Part shown: positions 35,377-45,639 of the stretch, in pieces
Layout of the letters: each line of letters begins with the position of its first letter
How positions within the stretch are numbered: position 1 is the stretch's first letter
Source of the DNA: Deltaproteobacteria bacterium HGW-Deltaproteobacteria-18
GTDB lineage: Bacteria; Desulfobacterota; Desulfovibrionia; Desulfovibrionales; Desulfomicrobiaceae
NCBI GenBank assembly: GCA_002841885.1
Contig: PHBE01000003.1
Coordinates: 124,001 to 188,000 of the forward strand
Direction: 5' to 3'
Length of the DNA: 64,000 nt
Made by a program: the position numbers and the translations under genes
The notes under the pieces: generated by a model
Seen by the model: only the letters and a program-made list of their open reading frames with translations
What the model was told of the DNA's origin: nothing
Databases searched by the model: none

Positions 35377-36630
35377 CTAGGGCTTGCGAAAGCCCAGGGC
35401 CTGCTCCAGATCATCCTGGCCGATATTCTTCTGCACGCCCGTGGCCATGTCCTTGACCACGATCTGGCCCTTTTCCATTTCGTCCTGACCCAGGATCAGG
35501 CAGGTCTTGACGCCGAGCTTGTTGGCCTGGCGCATCTGGGCCTTGATGCTGCGGGCCTCGAAGGAGACCTCTCCGGCGAAGCCCCGCTCGCGCATGCGCT
35601 GGGCCAGGAGCAGGGCCGTGTTCAGGGCGCGGGAGTCGAGCACCGCCAGATAGAAGTCCGGGGTCGGGATCTGGGCCTGCCCGTAGAGCAGGGCCAGACG
35701 TTCCATGCCGCAGGCGAATCCGATGCCCGGCAGGTCGGGGCCGCCGAGCTGCTTGATCAGTCCGTCGTAACGGCCTCCGCCGGCCACTGCGGTCTGCGCG
35801 CCGATCTCTCCGGAGACGACTTCGAAGGTGGTGCGCTGGTAGTAGTCAAGGCCGCGCACCAGTCGCTCGTTCAGGCGGTAGGGAAGCTGGGCGCTGTCCA
35901 GGATGTCGCGCACCTGGGCGAAATGTTCGTCGCATCCGGGGCACAGGGAGTCGGTGATGCTCGGGGCGCCGTCGACCAGTTCCTTGCAGGTCGGGACCTT
36001 GCAGTCCAGCACGCGCAGGGGGTTGGTTTCGCTGCGGCGCTTGCAGTCCTCGCACAGCTTCGACTGATCCACCCCGGACAGGAAGTCCCGCAGACGCTGG
36101 TGAAAGACCGGCCGGCACTCGGGGCAGCCCAGTGAGTTGAGTTCCAGGGAGAGATTCTTGAGGCCCAGTTTGCACAGGAAGGTCCAGAGCATGAGCACGA
36201 CCTCGGCGTCGGCCTGGGGCGCATCCGTGCCCAGGACCTCGACGTCGAGCTGGTGAAACTGGCGCAGGCGGCCTTTTTGCGGGCGCTCGTAGCGGAACAT
36301 GGGTCCGCAGGCAAAAAGCTTGGTCGTGCCCTCGGATCCGCACTGGCCTGATTCGATGAAGGCGCGCAGCACCCCGGCCGTGGCTTCGGGGCGCATGGTC
36401 AGTGAGCGTCCCTTGCGGTCGGCGAAGGTATACATTTCCTTTTGCACGACGTCGGTTTCCTCGCCGATGGAGCGGGCGAACAGCTCTGTTTTCTCCAGTA
36501 TGGGTACGCGCACTTCCTGGCATCCATACGTGCCGAAAACCTGGCGGGCCAGATTTTCCATCAGGGTGTGGACCGTGCTCTCCGGGCAGAAGAGGTCAGA
36601 AAAGCCTTTAATTTTCTGAATTTTAGACAT
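35377..36630 (-). CDS. hisS: Histidyl-tRNA synthetase
   Basis: Class II synthetase of 417 aa. Motif 1 lies in [31 protein letters not shown]; motif 2 is [20 protein letters not shown]. The histidine-binding [15 protein letters not shown] and GGGRYDGL are also clear, as is the C-terminal anticodon domain. It is the first gene of the minus-strand operon and diverges from mobB across about 150 bases without a clear promoter. Confidence 0.95.
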   Translation of the reverse strand: MSKIQKIKGFSDLFCPESTVHTLMENLARQVFGTYGCQEVRVPILEKTELFARSIGEETDVVQKEMYTFADRKGRSLTMRPEATAGVLRAFIESGQCGSEGTTKLFACGPMFRYERPQKGRLRQFHQLDVEVLGTDAPQADAEVVLMLWTFLCKLGLKNLSLELNSLGCPECRPVFHQRLRDFLSGVDQSKLCEDCKRRSETNPLRVLDCKVPTCKELVDGAPSITDSLCPGCDEHFAQVRDILDSAQLPYRLNERLVRGLDYYQRTTFEVVSGEIGAQTAVAGGGRYDGLIKQLGGPDLPGIGFACGMERLALLYGQAQIPTPDFYLAVLDSRALNTALLLAQRMRERGFAGEVSFEARSIKAQMRQANKLGVKTCLILGQDEMEKGQIVVKDMATGVQKNIGQDDLEQALGFRKP

Positions 36631-36777
36631 AGAAAATATCTGTCCTTGACGAATGGGATGGGGGATGCGCGCCTTGAGCCAGGCTCCGTTTGCAATGGGG
36701 CGGGACTTGCGGCGATGCGCATGGGAAAATTGAATTGGTTAATTGATGAACGAAGGATTGTCAAAGACGGAGGAGCA

Positions 36778-37482
36778 ATGTTCAAGGCTGTTTCAGTGGT
36801 GGGCTTCAAGAAATCAGGCAAGACCACGCTTGTGCTTGACCTTGCCCGTGAATTGACGGTGCGGGGCCGCAAGGTGGCAGTGGTCAAGTTTACCCATCAC
36901 GGGCTGGACCTCGAGGGCACGGACACGTCCCGTTTTGCGCAGGAGTGCGTCAGCGTTGCAGGTATCGGTCCCAAGACCACGACCCTGCTCTGGAATTCTG
37001 CGCGGCAGCTGCAGGACATATTTCCCCTGCTCGATGCGGACATCGTGCTGGTCGAAGGAGGGAAATCCCTGACCTGGCTGCCCCGGATCGTGGTTCTGGG
37101 CTCCGGAGAAGACGAGTCCATGCTGGACAACGGCTTGGCCCTGGCTTCCCATGGGACGGGGGCATTGCCCGGTGTGCGCAGGATCGACTCCATCGCGGAT
37201 CTGGCCACGCTTGCCGACAGCCGGGCCTTTTCCCTGCCCGGCCTTGATTGCGGAGCCTGCGGCAGGGATTCCTGCCTGGCTCTGGCGCGGGAAATCGTGA
37301 CCGGCACGGCCGACGAGGATTTCTGCGTGGCCATGCATGCCAAGCTCAGCATACGGGTCGGAGGCAGGCGTCTTGCTCTGAATCCTTTTCTCGACAGGCT
37401 GGTCACGGGAACCATCCGCGGACTTCTGACCGAACTCAAGGGCAATGTGCCTGGGCAGAAGGTTGAAATCATCCTGGAATAA
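36778..37482 (+). CDS. mobB: MobB-type GTPase fused to a C-terminal Fe-S domain
   Basis: Protein of 234 aa. The N-terminal part is MobB-like: P-loop GFKKSGKTTLV (9-19), then RKVAVVKFTHHGLDLEGTDTSRF, and LVEGGKSLTWLPRIVVL. MobB binds GTP and helps MobA form the molybdenum dinucleotide cofactor. The C-terminal part has cysteines C158, C161, C166 and C183 in LPGLDCGACGRDSCLALAREIVTG, a pattern matching the Fe-S domain of RnfB and corrinoid Fe-S proteins (PF04060). The fusion implies an Fe-S cluster on a cofactor-synthesis GTPase. Strong ribosome site CGGAGGAGC. The ClC gene follows after 28 bases. Confidence 0.82.
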   Translation: MFKAVSVVGFKKSGKTTLVLDLARELTVRGRKVAVVKFTHHGLDLEGTDTSRFAQECVSVAGIGPKTTTLLWNSARQLQDIFPLLDADIVLVEGGKSLTWLPRIVVLGSGEDESMLDNGLALASHGTGALPGVRRIDSIADLATLADSRAFSLPGLDCGACGRDSCLALAREIVTGTADEDFCVAMHAKLSIRVGGRRLALNPFLDRLVTGTIRGLLTELKGNVPGQKVEIILE

Positions 37483-37510
37483 ACCCGCGAACAAGTGACG
37501 AGGAGAATTC

Positions 37511-39301
37511 ATGCGCAGAGACCCGGCTGAATCCGACCGGATCATGGCCATGGGCAGGTGGTTGCTGAATTTTGTGCTTATCGGCGTGGTCAGCGGCTTG
37601 GGGGCTGTTCTTTTTCATTTGCTGTGTGAAGGCGGCAATTTTCTTTTCATGGACATGCTGGCCGGCTACCATCCGCCTGCGCCAGCCGGTGAGCGTCACC
37701 TGCTGCCAAGCACCGGCAACGAGTTCAACAGATACATGCTCTTCGTTCTTCCGGCCCTCGGCGGCCTGATCAGCGGCTGGCTGGTCTATACGTTTGCGCC
37801 GGAGGCCGAGGGGCACGGCACGGACGGTGCCATTGACGCCTATCACCGCAAGGCGGGGCACATCCGCGGGCGCGTGCCCATCATCAAGACCCTGGCCTCG
37901 GCCATAACCCTGACCTCCGGCGGGTCTGGCGGACGTGAAGGTCCCATCGCCCAGATCGGAGCCGGTTTCGGATCCTTTCTGGCCACGCGCCTGAAGCTTT
38001 CGGACCGGGACCGGCGGATCATGCTGGCTGCGGGCATGGCCGCCGGGGTGGGCAGCATTTTCAGGGCCCCGCTGGCCGGAGCCCTGTTCGCGGCCGAGGT
38101 GCTTTACCGCGACCCTGAAATAGAAGGGGATGTGATCATCCCTGCCGGTTTGTCCTCGGTGGTGGCTTACTGCATTTTCTGCATGTTTTTCGGTTGGGGG
38201 AATCTTTTCCGGGCCCCGCAGATGGCGTTCTCGAATCCCCTGGCGCTGGGTCCGTATACGGTTCTGGCTCTTGTTCTGACCGCCGTAGGCTGGCTTTATG
38301 TGACCAGCTTTCATCGCATCACCGCCTTTTTCAGATCGCTTCGCATGCCCCGGCATTTTCGCCCGGCCCTTGGGGGCCTGGCCGTTGGCGTGATCGGCTT
38401 CTGGCTGCCCCAGACCCTGGGTTTTGGATACGGCTTCGTGCAGATGGCCCTGGATGGCGACGCGTCGCTGTGGTTGTTGGGGACGGTCTGCTTTGGCAAA
38501 ATCCTGACCACTTCGCTGACGATCGGTTCAGGCGGTTCGGGCGGCGTGTTCGGTCCTTCCGTGGTGATCGGCGGGGCCGCCGGTGCGTTGGTCGGGATTT
38601 TCTTCCATCATTTCATGCCCTCGGTTGTTCCGCAGCCTGCGGCCTTCGTGCTGGTGGGCATGGCCGGATTTTTTACCGGGGTATCCAACACGCCCATCTC
38701 GACCATCATCTTCATCAGCGAGATGAGCAATTCCTATCAGTTGCTGTTGCCAAGTCTGCTGGTCTGTTCCCTGACCTATTTGCTGTCCAAACGCTGGACC
38801 ATCTACACGTCGCAGGTTGACGGACCGGTCGACTCTCCGGCTCATGCCGGGACGCTGTTCGTCGACGTGCTGCAGAAGCTTAAAGTCAGTGAATTGCAAG
38901 ACCGCCTGACCCCGCCCTGTCTCATTCCGCAGAACATGACCCTGGCCAGTTTCAAGGAGCGCTTTCGCTCCACAAAGGAGCATTATTTCCCCGTGGTGGA
39001 TGGGAATGAACGCATGATCGGAATCTTCTCCGTCAATGATGTGCGTGAATTTCTTTTTGAACCGGGTCTTGACTCTCTGGTGGTCATGTCGGAATTAGGT
39101 ACAAGAGAAGTCATATCCACCACACTTGACGAGGATCTCAATTCAGTATTTTCCAAAGTGACGGTGAAGAATATTGACTCCATACCGGTGGTTCGGGATG
39201 ATGCCCCCGACATTGTGGTGGGAATGCTCAGCAGAAGAACCATCATCGACTTTTACAACAAGCGCTTGGCCACGCTCCGTCAGCGCGGGGAAAAGGGGTG
39301 A
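37511..39301 (+). CDS. ClC-family anion channel/transporter with tandem CBS domains
   Basis: Membrane protein of 596 aa. ClC selectivity-filter segments are visible: GSGGREGPIAQIG (gating Glu in GREGP), GSGGSGGVFGPSVVIG, and the 'PLAGALFAAEVLYRD' helix. About ten hydrophobic helices occupy residues 15-430. Two CBS domains follow at about 455-580, likely binding adenine nucleotides. With the gating Glu present it could be a proton-coupled antiporter, which sequence alone cannot prove. GAGGAG precedes the ATG. It sits between mobB and a MoaD-like gene, with the latter two bases downstream. Confidence 0.9.
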   Translation: MRRDPAESDRIMAMGRWLLNFVLIGVVSGLGAVLFHLLCEGGNFLFMDMLAGYHPPAPAGERHLLPSTGNEFNRYMLFVLPALGGLISGWLVYTFAPEAEGHGTDGAIDAYHRKAGHIRGRVPIIKTLASAITLTSGGSGGREGPIAQIGAGFGSFLATRLKLSDRDRRIMLAAGMAAGVGSIFRAPLAGALFAAEVLYRDPEIEGDVIIPAGLSSVVAYCIFCMFFGWGNLFRAPQMAFSNPLALGPYTVLALVLTAVGWLYVTSFHRITAFFRSLRMPRHFRPALGGLAVGVIGFWLPQTLGFGYGFVQMALDGDASLWLLGTVCFGKILTTSLTIGSGGSGGVFGPSVVIGGAAGALVGIFFHHFMPSVVPQPAAFVLVGMAGFFTGVSNTPISTIIFISEMSNSYQLLLPSLLVCSLTYLLSKRWTIYTSQVDGPVDSPAHAGTLFVDVLQKLKVSELQDRLTPPCLIPQNMTLASFKERFRSTKEHYFPVVDGNERMIGIFSVNDVREFLFEPGLDSLVVMSELGTREVISTTLDEDLNSVFSKVTVKNIDSIPVVRDDAPDIVVGMLSRRTIIDFYNKRLATLRQRGEKG

Positions 39302-39303
39302 CC

Positions 39304-39528
39304 ATGAAGATACGGATCAAATGTTTTGCGACTCTTGGCGACCATACGCCGGAAAGCGGCAGTCTGCAGTTGGCCGAGGGCGCGACGGTCATGGACGCCA
39401 TGACCCTGGTCGGGCTCAAGGAGGAGGATGTGAAGCTGATTTTCGTCAACAGCAAGAGCGCGGCGCTTGATACCGTGCTGGCCGATGACGACCAGCTGGG
39501 CATTTTTCCGGCGGTGGGAGGGGGATGA
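39304..39528 (+). CDS. MoaD/ThiS-like sulfur-carrier protein
   Basis: Ubiquitin-fold protein of 74 aa ending in Gly-Gly-Gly, the C-terminus that is adenylated and thiocarboxylated by a HesA/MoeB/ThiF enzyme. MKIRIKCFATLGDHTP is the first strand and VEDDQ-like VLADDDQLGIFPAVGGG the end. An ATGA overlap joins it to the adenylyltransferase gene. It might feed molybdopterin (MoaD), thiamine (ThiS) or another sulfur-insertion route. MobB nearby favours Moco. The upstream GTG adds only two residues. Confidence 0.83.
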   Translation: MKIRIKCFATLGDHTPESGSLQLAEGATVMDAMTLVGLKEEDVKLIFVNSKSAALDTVLADDDQLGIFPAVGGG

Positions 39529-40364
39529 GCGACTCGTTTGCGCGCGGCCTTGAACGGGTGAGCGCTCATGACGCCCAGCGCAAGGTACGCACCGTGTCCC
39601 TGGCAGAGCTTGGCGCGTTGTGCGACCGGGAGGGACTCTCCCTGAACCAGGGCGGGCGGGCGGCTCTCGCGCATGACGTGACGCCCCTGCCCCTGCTCAA
39701 GAGCAGGCACGGCATAAGCCGGGGCGAGCAGGCCGCGCTTCTGGACTCCACGGTGCTGCTGGTCGGGGCCGGAGGACTGGGCGGTTATGTGCTGGAACTG
39801 CTGGCCCGGTTTGGCGTGGGGCGAATACTCGTTGCCGACGGCGATGTTTTCGAGGAGAGCAACCTCAACAGGCAATTGCTTTCCAGCGTGGCGGATCTGG
39901 GGCGCAACAAGGCCAGGGTCGCGGCGGAGCGGGTGGCGCGCATTGCCCCGTTGGTGGATGTGCAGGCTCTGGAGATATTTCTGGATCGGGACAATCTGCC
40001 CCGGGCCCTGCAAGGAGTGGGCGTGGTTGTCGATGCGCTGGGCGGGATAGCGCCGCGCATGGCCCTGCATGATGTGGCGCTGGGATTGAAGATTCCGGTC
40101 GTGGCCGCAGCCGTGGCCGGCTGGACCGTGGTGGTGGGCAGCGAGACTTTCGCACGCAGGGGTATCTCGCGCATGTGGTCAAACCCCGATGCTTCGGACG
40201 CGGAACACGCTCTGGGCAGCCTGTCCCCGGCGGTCTCGCTGGCAGCGGCGCTCATGGCGGCCGAAGCCTCCCGTTATCTGCTCAAGGGCGAACTCCAGTT
40301 GGCCGGGCGCATGCTGCACGCCGATCTGGCCTCCTTTTCTTTTGAAATTTATGATCTTGAATAA
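39525..40364 (+). CDS. HesA/MoeB/ThiF-family adenylyltransferase
   Basis: E1-like enzyme of 279 aa. The ATP-binding motif is LVGAGGLGGYVLELLARFGVGRILVADGD, and ESNLNRQLL supplies the conserved Asn/Arg. ARVAAERVARIAPLVDVQ and GIAPRMALHDV fit the family. The usual zinc-binding CxxC pairs are absent, so it resembles ThiF/HesA variants more than MoeB. About 65 N-terminal residues precede the Rossmann core. It should activate the adjacent GGG carrier. Confidence 0.86.
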   Translation: MSDSFARGLERVSAHDAQRKVRTVSLAELGALCDREGLSLNQGGRAALAHDVTPLPLLKSRHGISRGEQAALLDSTVLLVGAGGLGGYVLELLARFGVGRILVADGDVFEESNLNRQLLSSVADLGRNKARVAAERVARIAPLVDVQALEIFLDRDNLPRALQGVGVVVDALGGIAPRMALHDVALGLKIPVVAAAVAGWTVVVGSETFARRGISRMWSNPDASDAEHALGSLSPAVSLAAALMAAEASRYLLKGELQLAGRMLHADLASFSFEIYDLE

Positions 40365-40380
40365 GACACGAGACAATGAG

Positions 40381-41007
40381 ATGAACACAATCGTTTTGGC
40401 AACGGGCAATGCGGGCAAGATTCGTGAACTGGCGGCCATGCTGGCCGAGCAGGTGCCCGATATCCGGGTTCTCGGGCTGTCCGATTTCCCCATGATCAAG
40501 GACATCCCCGAGACGGGAGTGACTTTCGAGGAGAACGCGCGCATCAAGGCCGTGGCCGTAGCCCGGGCCACCGGGCTGGTGGCCGTGGCCGACGACTCGG
40601 GTCTGGCCGTGGACGCTCTGGGCGGTGCCCCGGGAGTCTATTCCGCCCGTTACAGCGGCGAGGGAGCAACGGACCAAAAGAACGTGGACAAACTGCTTGA
40701 TGCCCTGACCGACGTGCCGGATGCCGGGCGGGGCTGTCATTTTGCCTGCGTCATGCTGGCAGCGACCCCTGGCGGCACGGAATTGATCGGACGGGGAGCC
40801 TGGCACGGCCGGGTCGCCTGGACGCCCGCGGGCAGCGGCGGGTTCGGGTATGATCCCGTATTTTTTGACGAGAATTTGGGTGTGACGGCGGCGCAAATGG
40901 AAGCGCAGGTCAAGAACGCTCGCAGTCATCGGGGGCTCGCCCTGCGGGATCTGCTTCGCGGCTGGCCTGAATTCTGGAAAAAAGCTCAGCTGGAATTGGA
41001 GAAATAA
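40381..41007 (+). CDS. rdgB: XTP/dITP diphosphatase (HAM1-like)
   Basis: House-cleaning nucleotidase of 208 aa that removes deaminated purine nucleotides. Motifs: LATGNAGKIREL at the N-terminus, TGVTFEENARIKA, VADDSGLAVDALGGAPGVYSARYSG, and GGFGYDPVFF near the C-terminus. ATG 40381 is the first start after the HesA stop, with a weak GAG. glmS starts two bases after its stop. Confidence 0.95.
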   Translation: MNTIVLATGNAGKIRELAAMLAEQVPDIRVLGLSDFPMIKDIPETGVTFEENARIKAVAVARATGLVAVADDSGLAVDALGGAPGVYSARYSGEGATDQKNVDKLLDALTDVPDAGRGCHFACVMLAATPGGTELIGRGAWHGRVAWTPAGSGGFGYDPVFFDENLGVTAAQMEAQVKNARSHRGLALRDLLRGWPEFWKKAQLELEK

Positions 41008-41009
41008 AC

Positions 41010-42827
<1,818 letters not shown>

Positions 42828-42829
42828 GG

Positions 42830-44731
42830 ATGTCTCTACGAAAATCGCTTGAAATTGTTATTGCCCTGGCGATGGTGCTGGGGTTTGCATGCACTGCTCT
42901 GGCTTCGGCCAAGAGCGAGTATACGCGTGGGGTCAGCGCTTTCAATTCGTTGCTTGCCAACGAAAAGAGGGCCGGGCTGAAGGCGGAATGGGAAGCGGTC
43001 ATGAAGCCGTTTTTACGTTCTCTTGGGGCCGATCCCAAAAGCGAGTATGCGCCCCGGTCCATGTTTTTTCTCGGCAGATGCTATGAAGAGCTGGCCCGCC
43101 GCTCTTTTTCCCGGACCGACCGGCTCAAGGCCCTCGAAGCCTACGATCGCATGCTGGCCGTGTATCCCAGGCATGGATGGGCCGATGACGCCCTGTACCG
43201 CATGGGCCTGGTCTGGCAGGAGCAGTTCAACGATCCTGTAAGGGCAGCCAAGGTTTTCACGGCTGTCCTCAACGATTATCCCAACGGCGACAAGGTTCCC
43301 GAGGCGCGTGAACGCCTGGCGCGAATTCCTGGCGGCGATCCGGTCAAGACTGCCTCGCCCGCGCGGGAAAAGCCGGAGGAGACAAAATCTGCGGCGGCCC
43401 CGAAGCAGGCAGCGGTCCCGGCGGCAAAGCTCAAGGACGGGCTGACCCTGCTGGGCATCCGTCACTGGTCCAGCCCGGATTATACACGGGTGGTCATGGA
43501 TATCACCCAGGATGCGCACTATGAACGCGCGCTCGTGGAGAAGGCCAAGAACGGCAACAAGCAGCTGCAGATCATGCTGCAGCAGGCTGGCATTGCGGCC
43601 GATGTCATGCCAGTGCGCAGCATCGATGACGGGATTCTTTCCATGATTCAGGTAGCCCCTGATCCGGCTGGAGGAGCGCTGGTCACACTGGATCTGATGG
43701 CGATGGACCACTACAGGGTTTTTACCCTGCCCGAGCCTTACCGCGTGGTTATCGACATTTACGGCAAGGCCGGGGAAGCGACTCAAAAGTCCCAGGCCGT
43801 TGCCGCCGCTCCGCAGACGGATCATGTGCAGGCGGCCTTGGCCGAACTGCAGGCAAAGCAGGAACAGCCCTCTCCCCCGAAAAAGGACACAACGGCAAAA
43901 CAGTCCGGCAAGATCCCCGCGACCAAGAGCACTGCTGCGAAAACCAAGACCCCCGCTCAGGAGGCCAAGACGCCGGAGATCAAGGTCAGTTCGACGCAGA
44001 AAAAGTATACAGGCTCCCTCGTTGAACAGCTTGGTCTCAAGGTGCGCACCATCATGATCGACGCCGGACATGGCGGCAAGGATCCCGGCGCGGTGGCCAA
44101 CGGCCTTCAGGAAAAGAAGCTCAATTTGCGTATGGCCAAGATTCTGGGAGGGATGCTCAAGGAACAGGGTTTCGAGGTGCATTACACCCGTACCGGCGAC
44201 TCGTTCATCCCGCTGGAGGAGCGCACGGCCATGGCCAACGCCAAGAACGCGGATCTGTTCATTTCCATCCATTGCAATGCACACAAGGATAAAACCGTCA
44301 AAGGGCTTGAGGTCTATTACCTGAACCTGGCCACCGACGCGCAGGCCGTGCGCGTCGCGGCGCGTGAAAACGGCGTGTCCGCGAAGAAGATCAGCGACAT
44401 GCAGTTCATCCTTTCGGACCTCATGCTCAACTCCAAGATCAATGAATCACGGCAGATGGCGGCCCTGGTCGAAGAGGAGACCTTGCGGATCATGCGTCCC
44501 AAGTATTCGCTCTCCAGTCATGGCTCCAAGGGCGCGTTTTTCTACGTCCTGACCGGGGCACGCATGCCGTCCGTTCTGGTGGAGCTCGGCTATCTGACCA
44601 ACCCCACCGAAGCGGCCAGACTCAACACGGACGCCTATCTGGGGACCATGGCTCAAGGACTGACCCGTGGCGTGCTGGCCTACAAAAAGAAACTGGAACG
44701 ATTTGCCCTCAACCCATCGGGCAAATCCTGA
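42830..44731 (+). CDS. N-acetylmuramoyl-L-alanine amidase with AMIN and repeat domain
   Basis: Periplasmic amidase of 633 aa. A signal peptide (about 1-27) is followed by an N-terminal TPR-like region (about 28-165, APRSMFFLGRCYEELARRSF, DALYRMGLVWQEQF), a linker, an AMIN domain (about 200-315, RHWSSPDYTRVVMDITQ), a Lys/Pro linker, and an Amidase_3 domain (about 400-625). Zinc and catalytic residues appear in IMIDAGHGGKDPGA, EKKLNL, FISIHCNAH and VLVELGYLTN. Such amidases split daughter cells and need an activator such as EnvC, which this window encodes at 2581. It starts three bases after glmS. Confidence 0.92.
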   Translation: MSLRKSLEIVIALAMVLGFACTALASAKSEYTRGVSAFNSLLANEKRAGLKAEWEAVMKPFLRSLGADPKSEYAPRSMFFLGRCYEELARRSFSRTDRLKALEAYDRMLAVYPRHGWADDALYRMGLVWQEQFNDPVRAAKVFTAVLNDYPNGDKVPEARERLARIPGGDPVKTASPAREKPEETKSAAAPKQAAVPAAKLKDGLTLLGIRHWSSPDYTRVVMDITQDAHYERALVEKAKNGNKQLQIMLQQAGIAADVMPVRSIDDGILSMIQVAPDPAGGALVTLDLMAMDHYRVFTLPEPYRVVIDIYGKAGEATQKSQAVAAAPQTDHVQAALAELQAKQEQPSPPKKDTTAKQSGKIPATKSTAAKTKTPAQEAKTPEIKVSSTQKKYTGSLVEQLGLKVRTIMIDAGHGGKDPGAVANGLQEKKLNLRMAKILGGMLKEQGFEVHYTRTGDSFIPLEERTAMANAKNADLFISIHCNAHKDKTVKGLEVYYLNLATDAQAVRVAARENGVSAKKISDMQFILSDLMLNSKINESRQMAALVEEETLRIMRPKYSLSSHGSKGAFFYVLTGARMPSVLVELGYLTNPTEAARLNTDAYLGTMAQGLTRGVLAYKKKLERFALNPSGKS

Positions 44732-44755
44732 TAATCGTCTCCGGTGAGACTTTTG

Positions 44756-44794
44756 CCGCCCATGCCCCGTTTTGGGGCTGGGCGGTCTTTTTTT
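44756..44794 (+). terminator. Intrinsic terminator of the mobB-to-amidase run
   Basis: CCGCCC...GCCCC pairs with GGGGC...GGGCGG in a long stem, followed by seven T. Confidence 0.85.
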
Positions 44795-44820
44795 AACACT
44801 TTGCTTCGGAGTCAAGAGTC

Positions 44821-45507
44821 ATGGTTTTTCCCCTCGGTTCGGTGATCAACGCATTGGCCATTCTCGCCGGAGGCGCTTTGGGGATGTTGCTGCATGGCCG
44901 GTTGCCGGAGAAAATGCGGCAGGTCGTTTTTCAGGGCCTCGGGCTTTGCGTTCTGGTCATCGGCATGCAGATGGCTTTGCAGGGGAAGAACGGGTTGCTT
45001 GTGGTCCTGAGCGTTCTCATTGGCGGAGTGGTGGGCGAGGCCTTGCATCTCGAGGACCGTTTCGCGGGACTGGCCGGGAAGCTGAAAAATCTGGTGCGTT
45101 CAAGCAATACCCGTTTCGTGGACGGCATGGTCAACGCCTCTCTGATTTACTGCATCGGCGCCATGGCCATTCTCGGTTCTTTTGACGAAGGCATCCGCGG
45201 AGACCACTCGATCCTCTTCACCAAGGCCCTGCTGGACGGATTCGCCTCCATCGCCCTGGCTTCGACCTACGGGGCCGGGGTGCTTTTTTCCGCCTTGCCG
45301 GTCTTGCTTTACCAGGGCCTTTTGACCCTTTTCGCCAGTTCCTTTCAGGCGTATTTCTCAGATTACCTCATCGCCCAGCTCACGGCCACCGGCGGGACCC
45401 TGATCCTTGGCATCGGCATCAACCTGCTCGGGCTCACGGTCATTCGCCTGTCCAGCCTTTTGCCGTCTCTGGTCGTGATCGTCATCCTTTCCATCGTCTT
45501 TCCGTAA
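44821..45507 (+). CDS. DUF554 family membrane protein
   Basis: Integral membrane protein of 228 aa with about six or seven helices. Family-like segments are GSVINALAILAGGALGMLL, GLCVLVIGMQMAL, GGVVGEALHLEDRFAGL, and VDGMVNASLIYCIGAMAILGSFDEG. It may be a transporter, but no substrate is known. CTTCGGAGTCAAGAGTC precedes the ATG. It follows a terminator and precedes the histidine-kinase cluster by 132 bases. Confidence 0.88.
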   Translation: MVFPLGSVINALAILAGGALGMLLHGRLPEKMRQVVFQGLGLCVLVIGMQMALQGKNGLLVVLSVLIGGVVGEALHLEDRFAGLAGKLKNLVRSSNTRFVDGMVNASLIYCIGAMAILGSFDEGIRGDHSILFTKALLDGFASIALASTYGAGVLFSALPVLLYQGLLTLFASSFQAYFSDYLIAQLTATGGTLILGIGINLLGLTVIRLSSLLPSLVVIVILSIVFP

Positions 45508-45639
45508 GTGCGCAGCGACCCTTCTTGGCGGAGAAGAGTTTTGCTTTTCAAAGTCTTGCCGATGTGTTTAAAATGGAAAGGTCGGAGTCGGAATTTTCCG
45601 CTTCGGCATGCGTGGATTCAAACTTTTAGCGGTGGGCAG

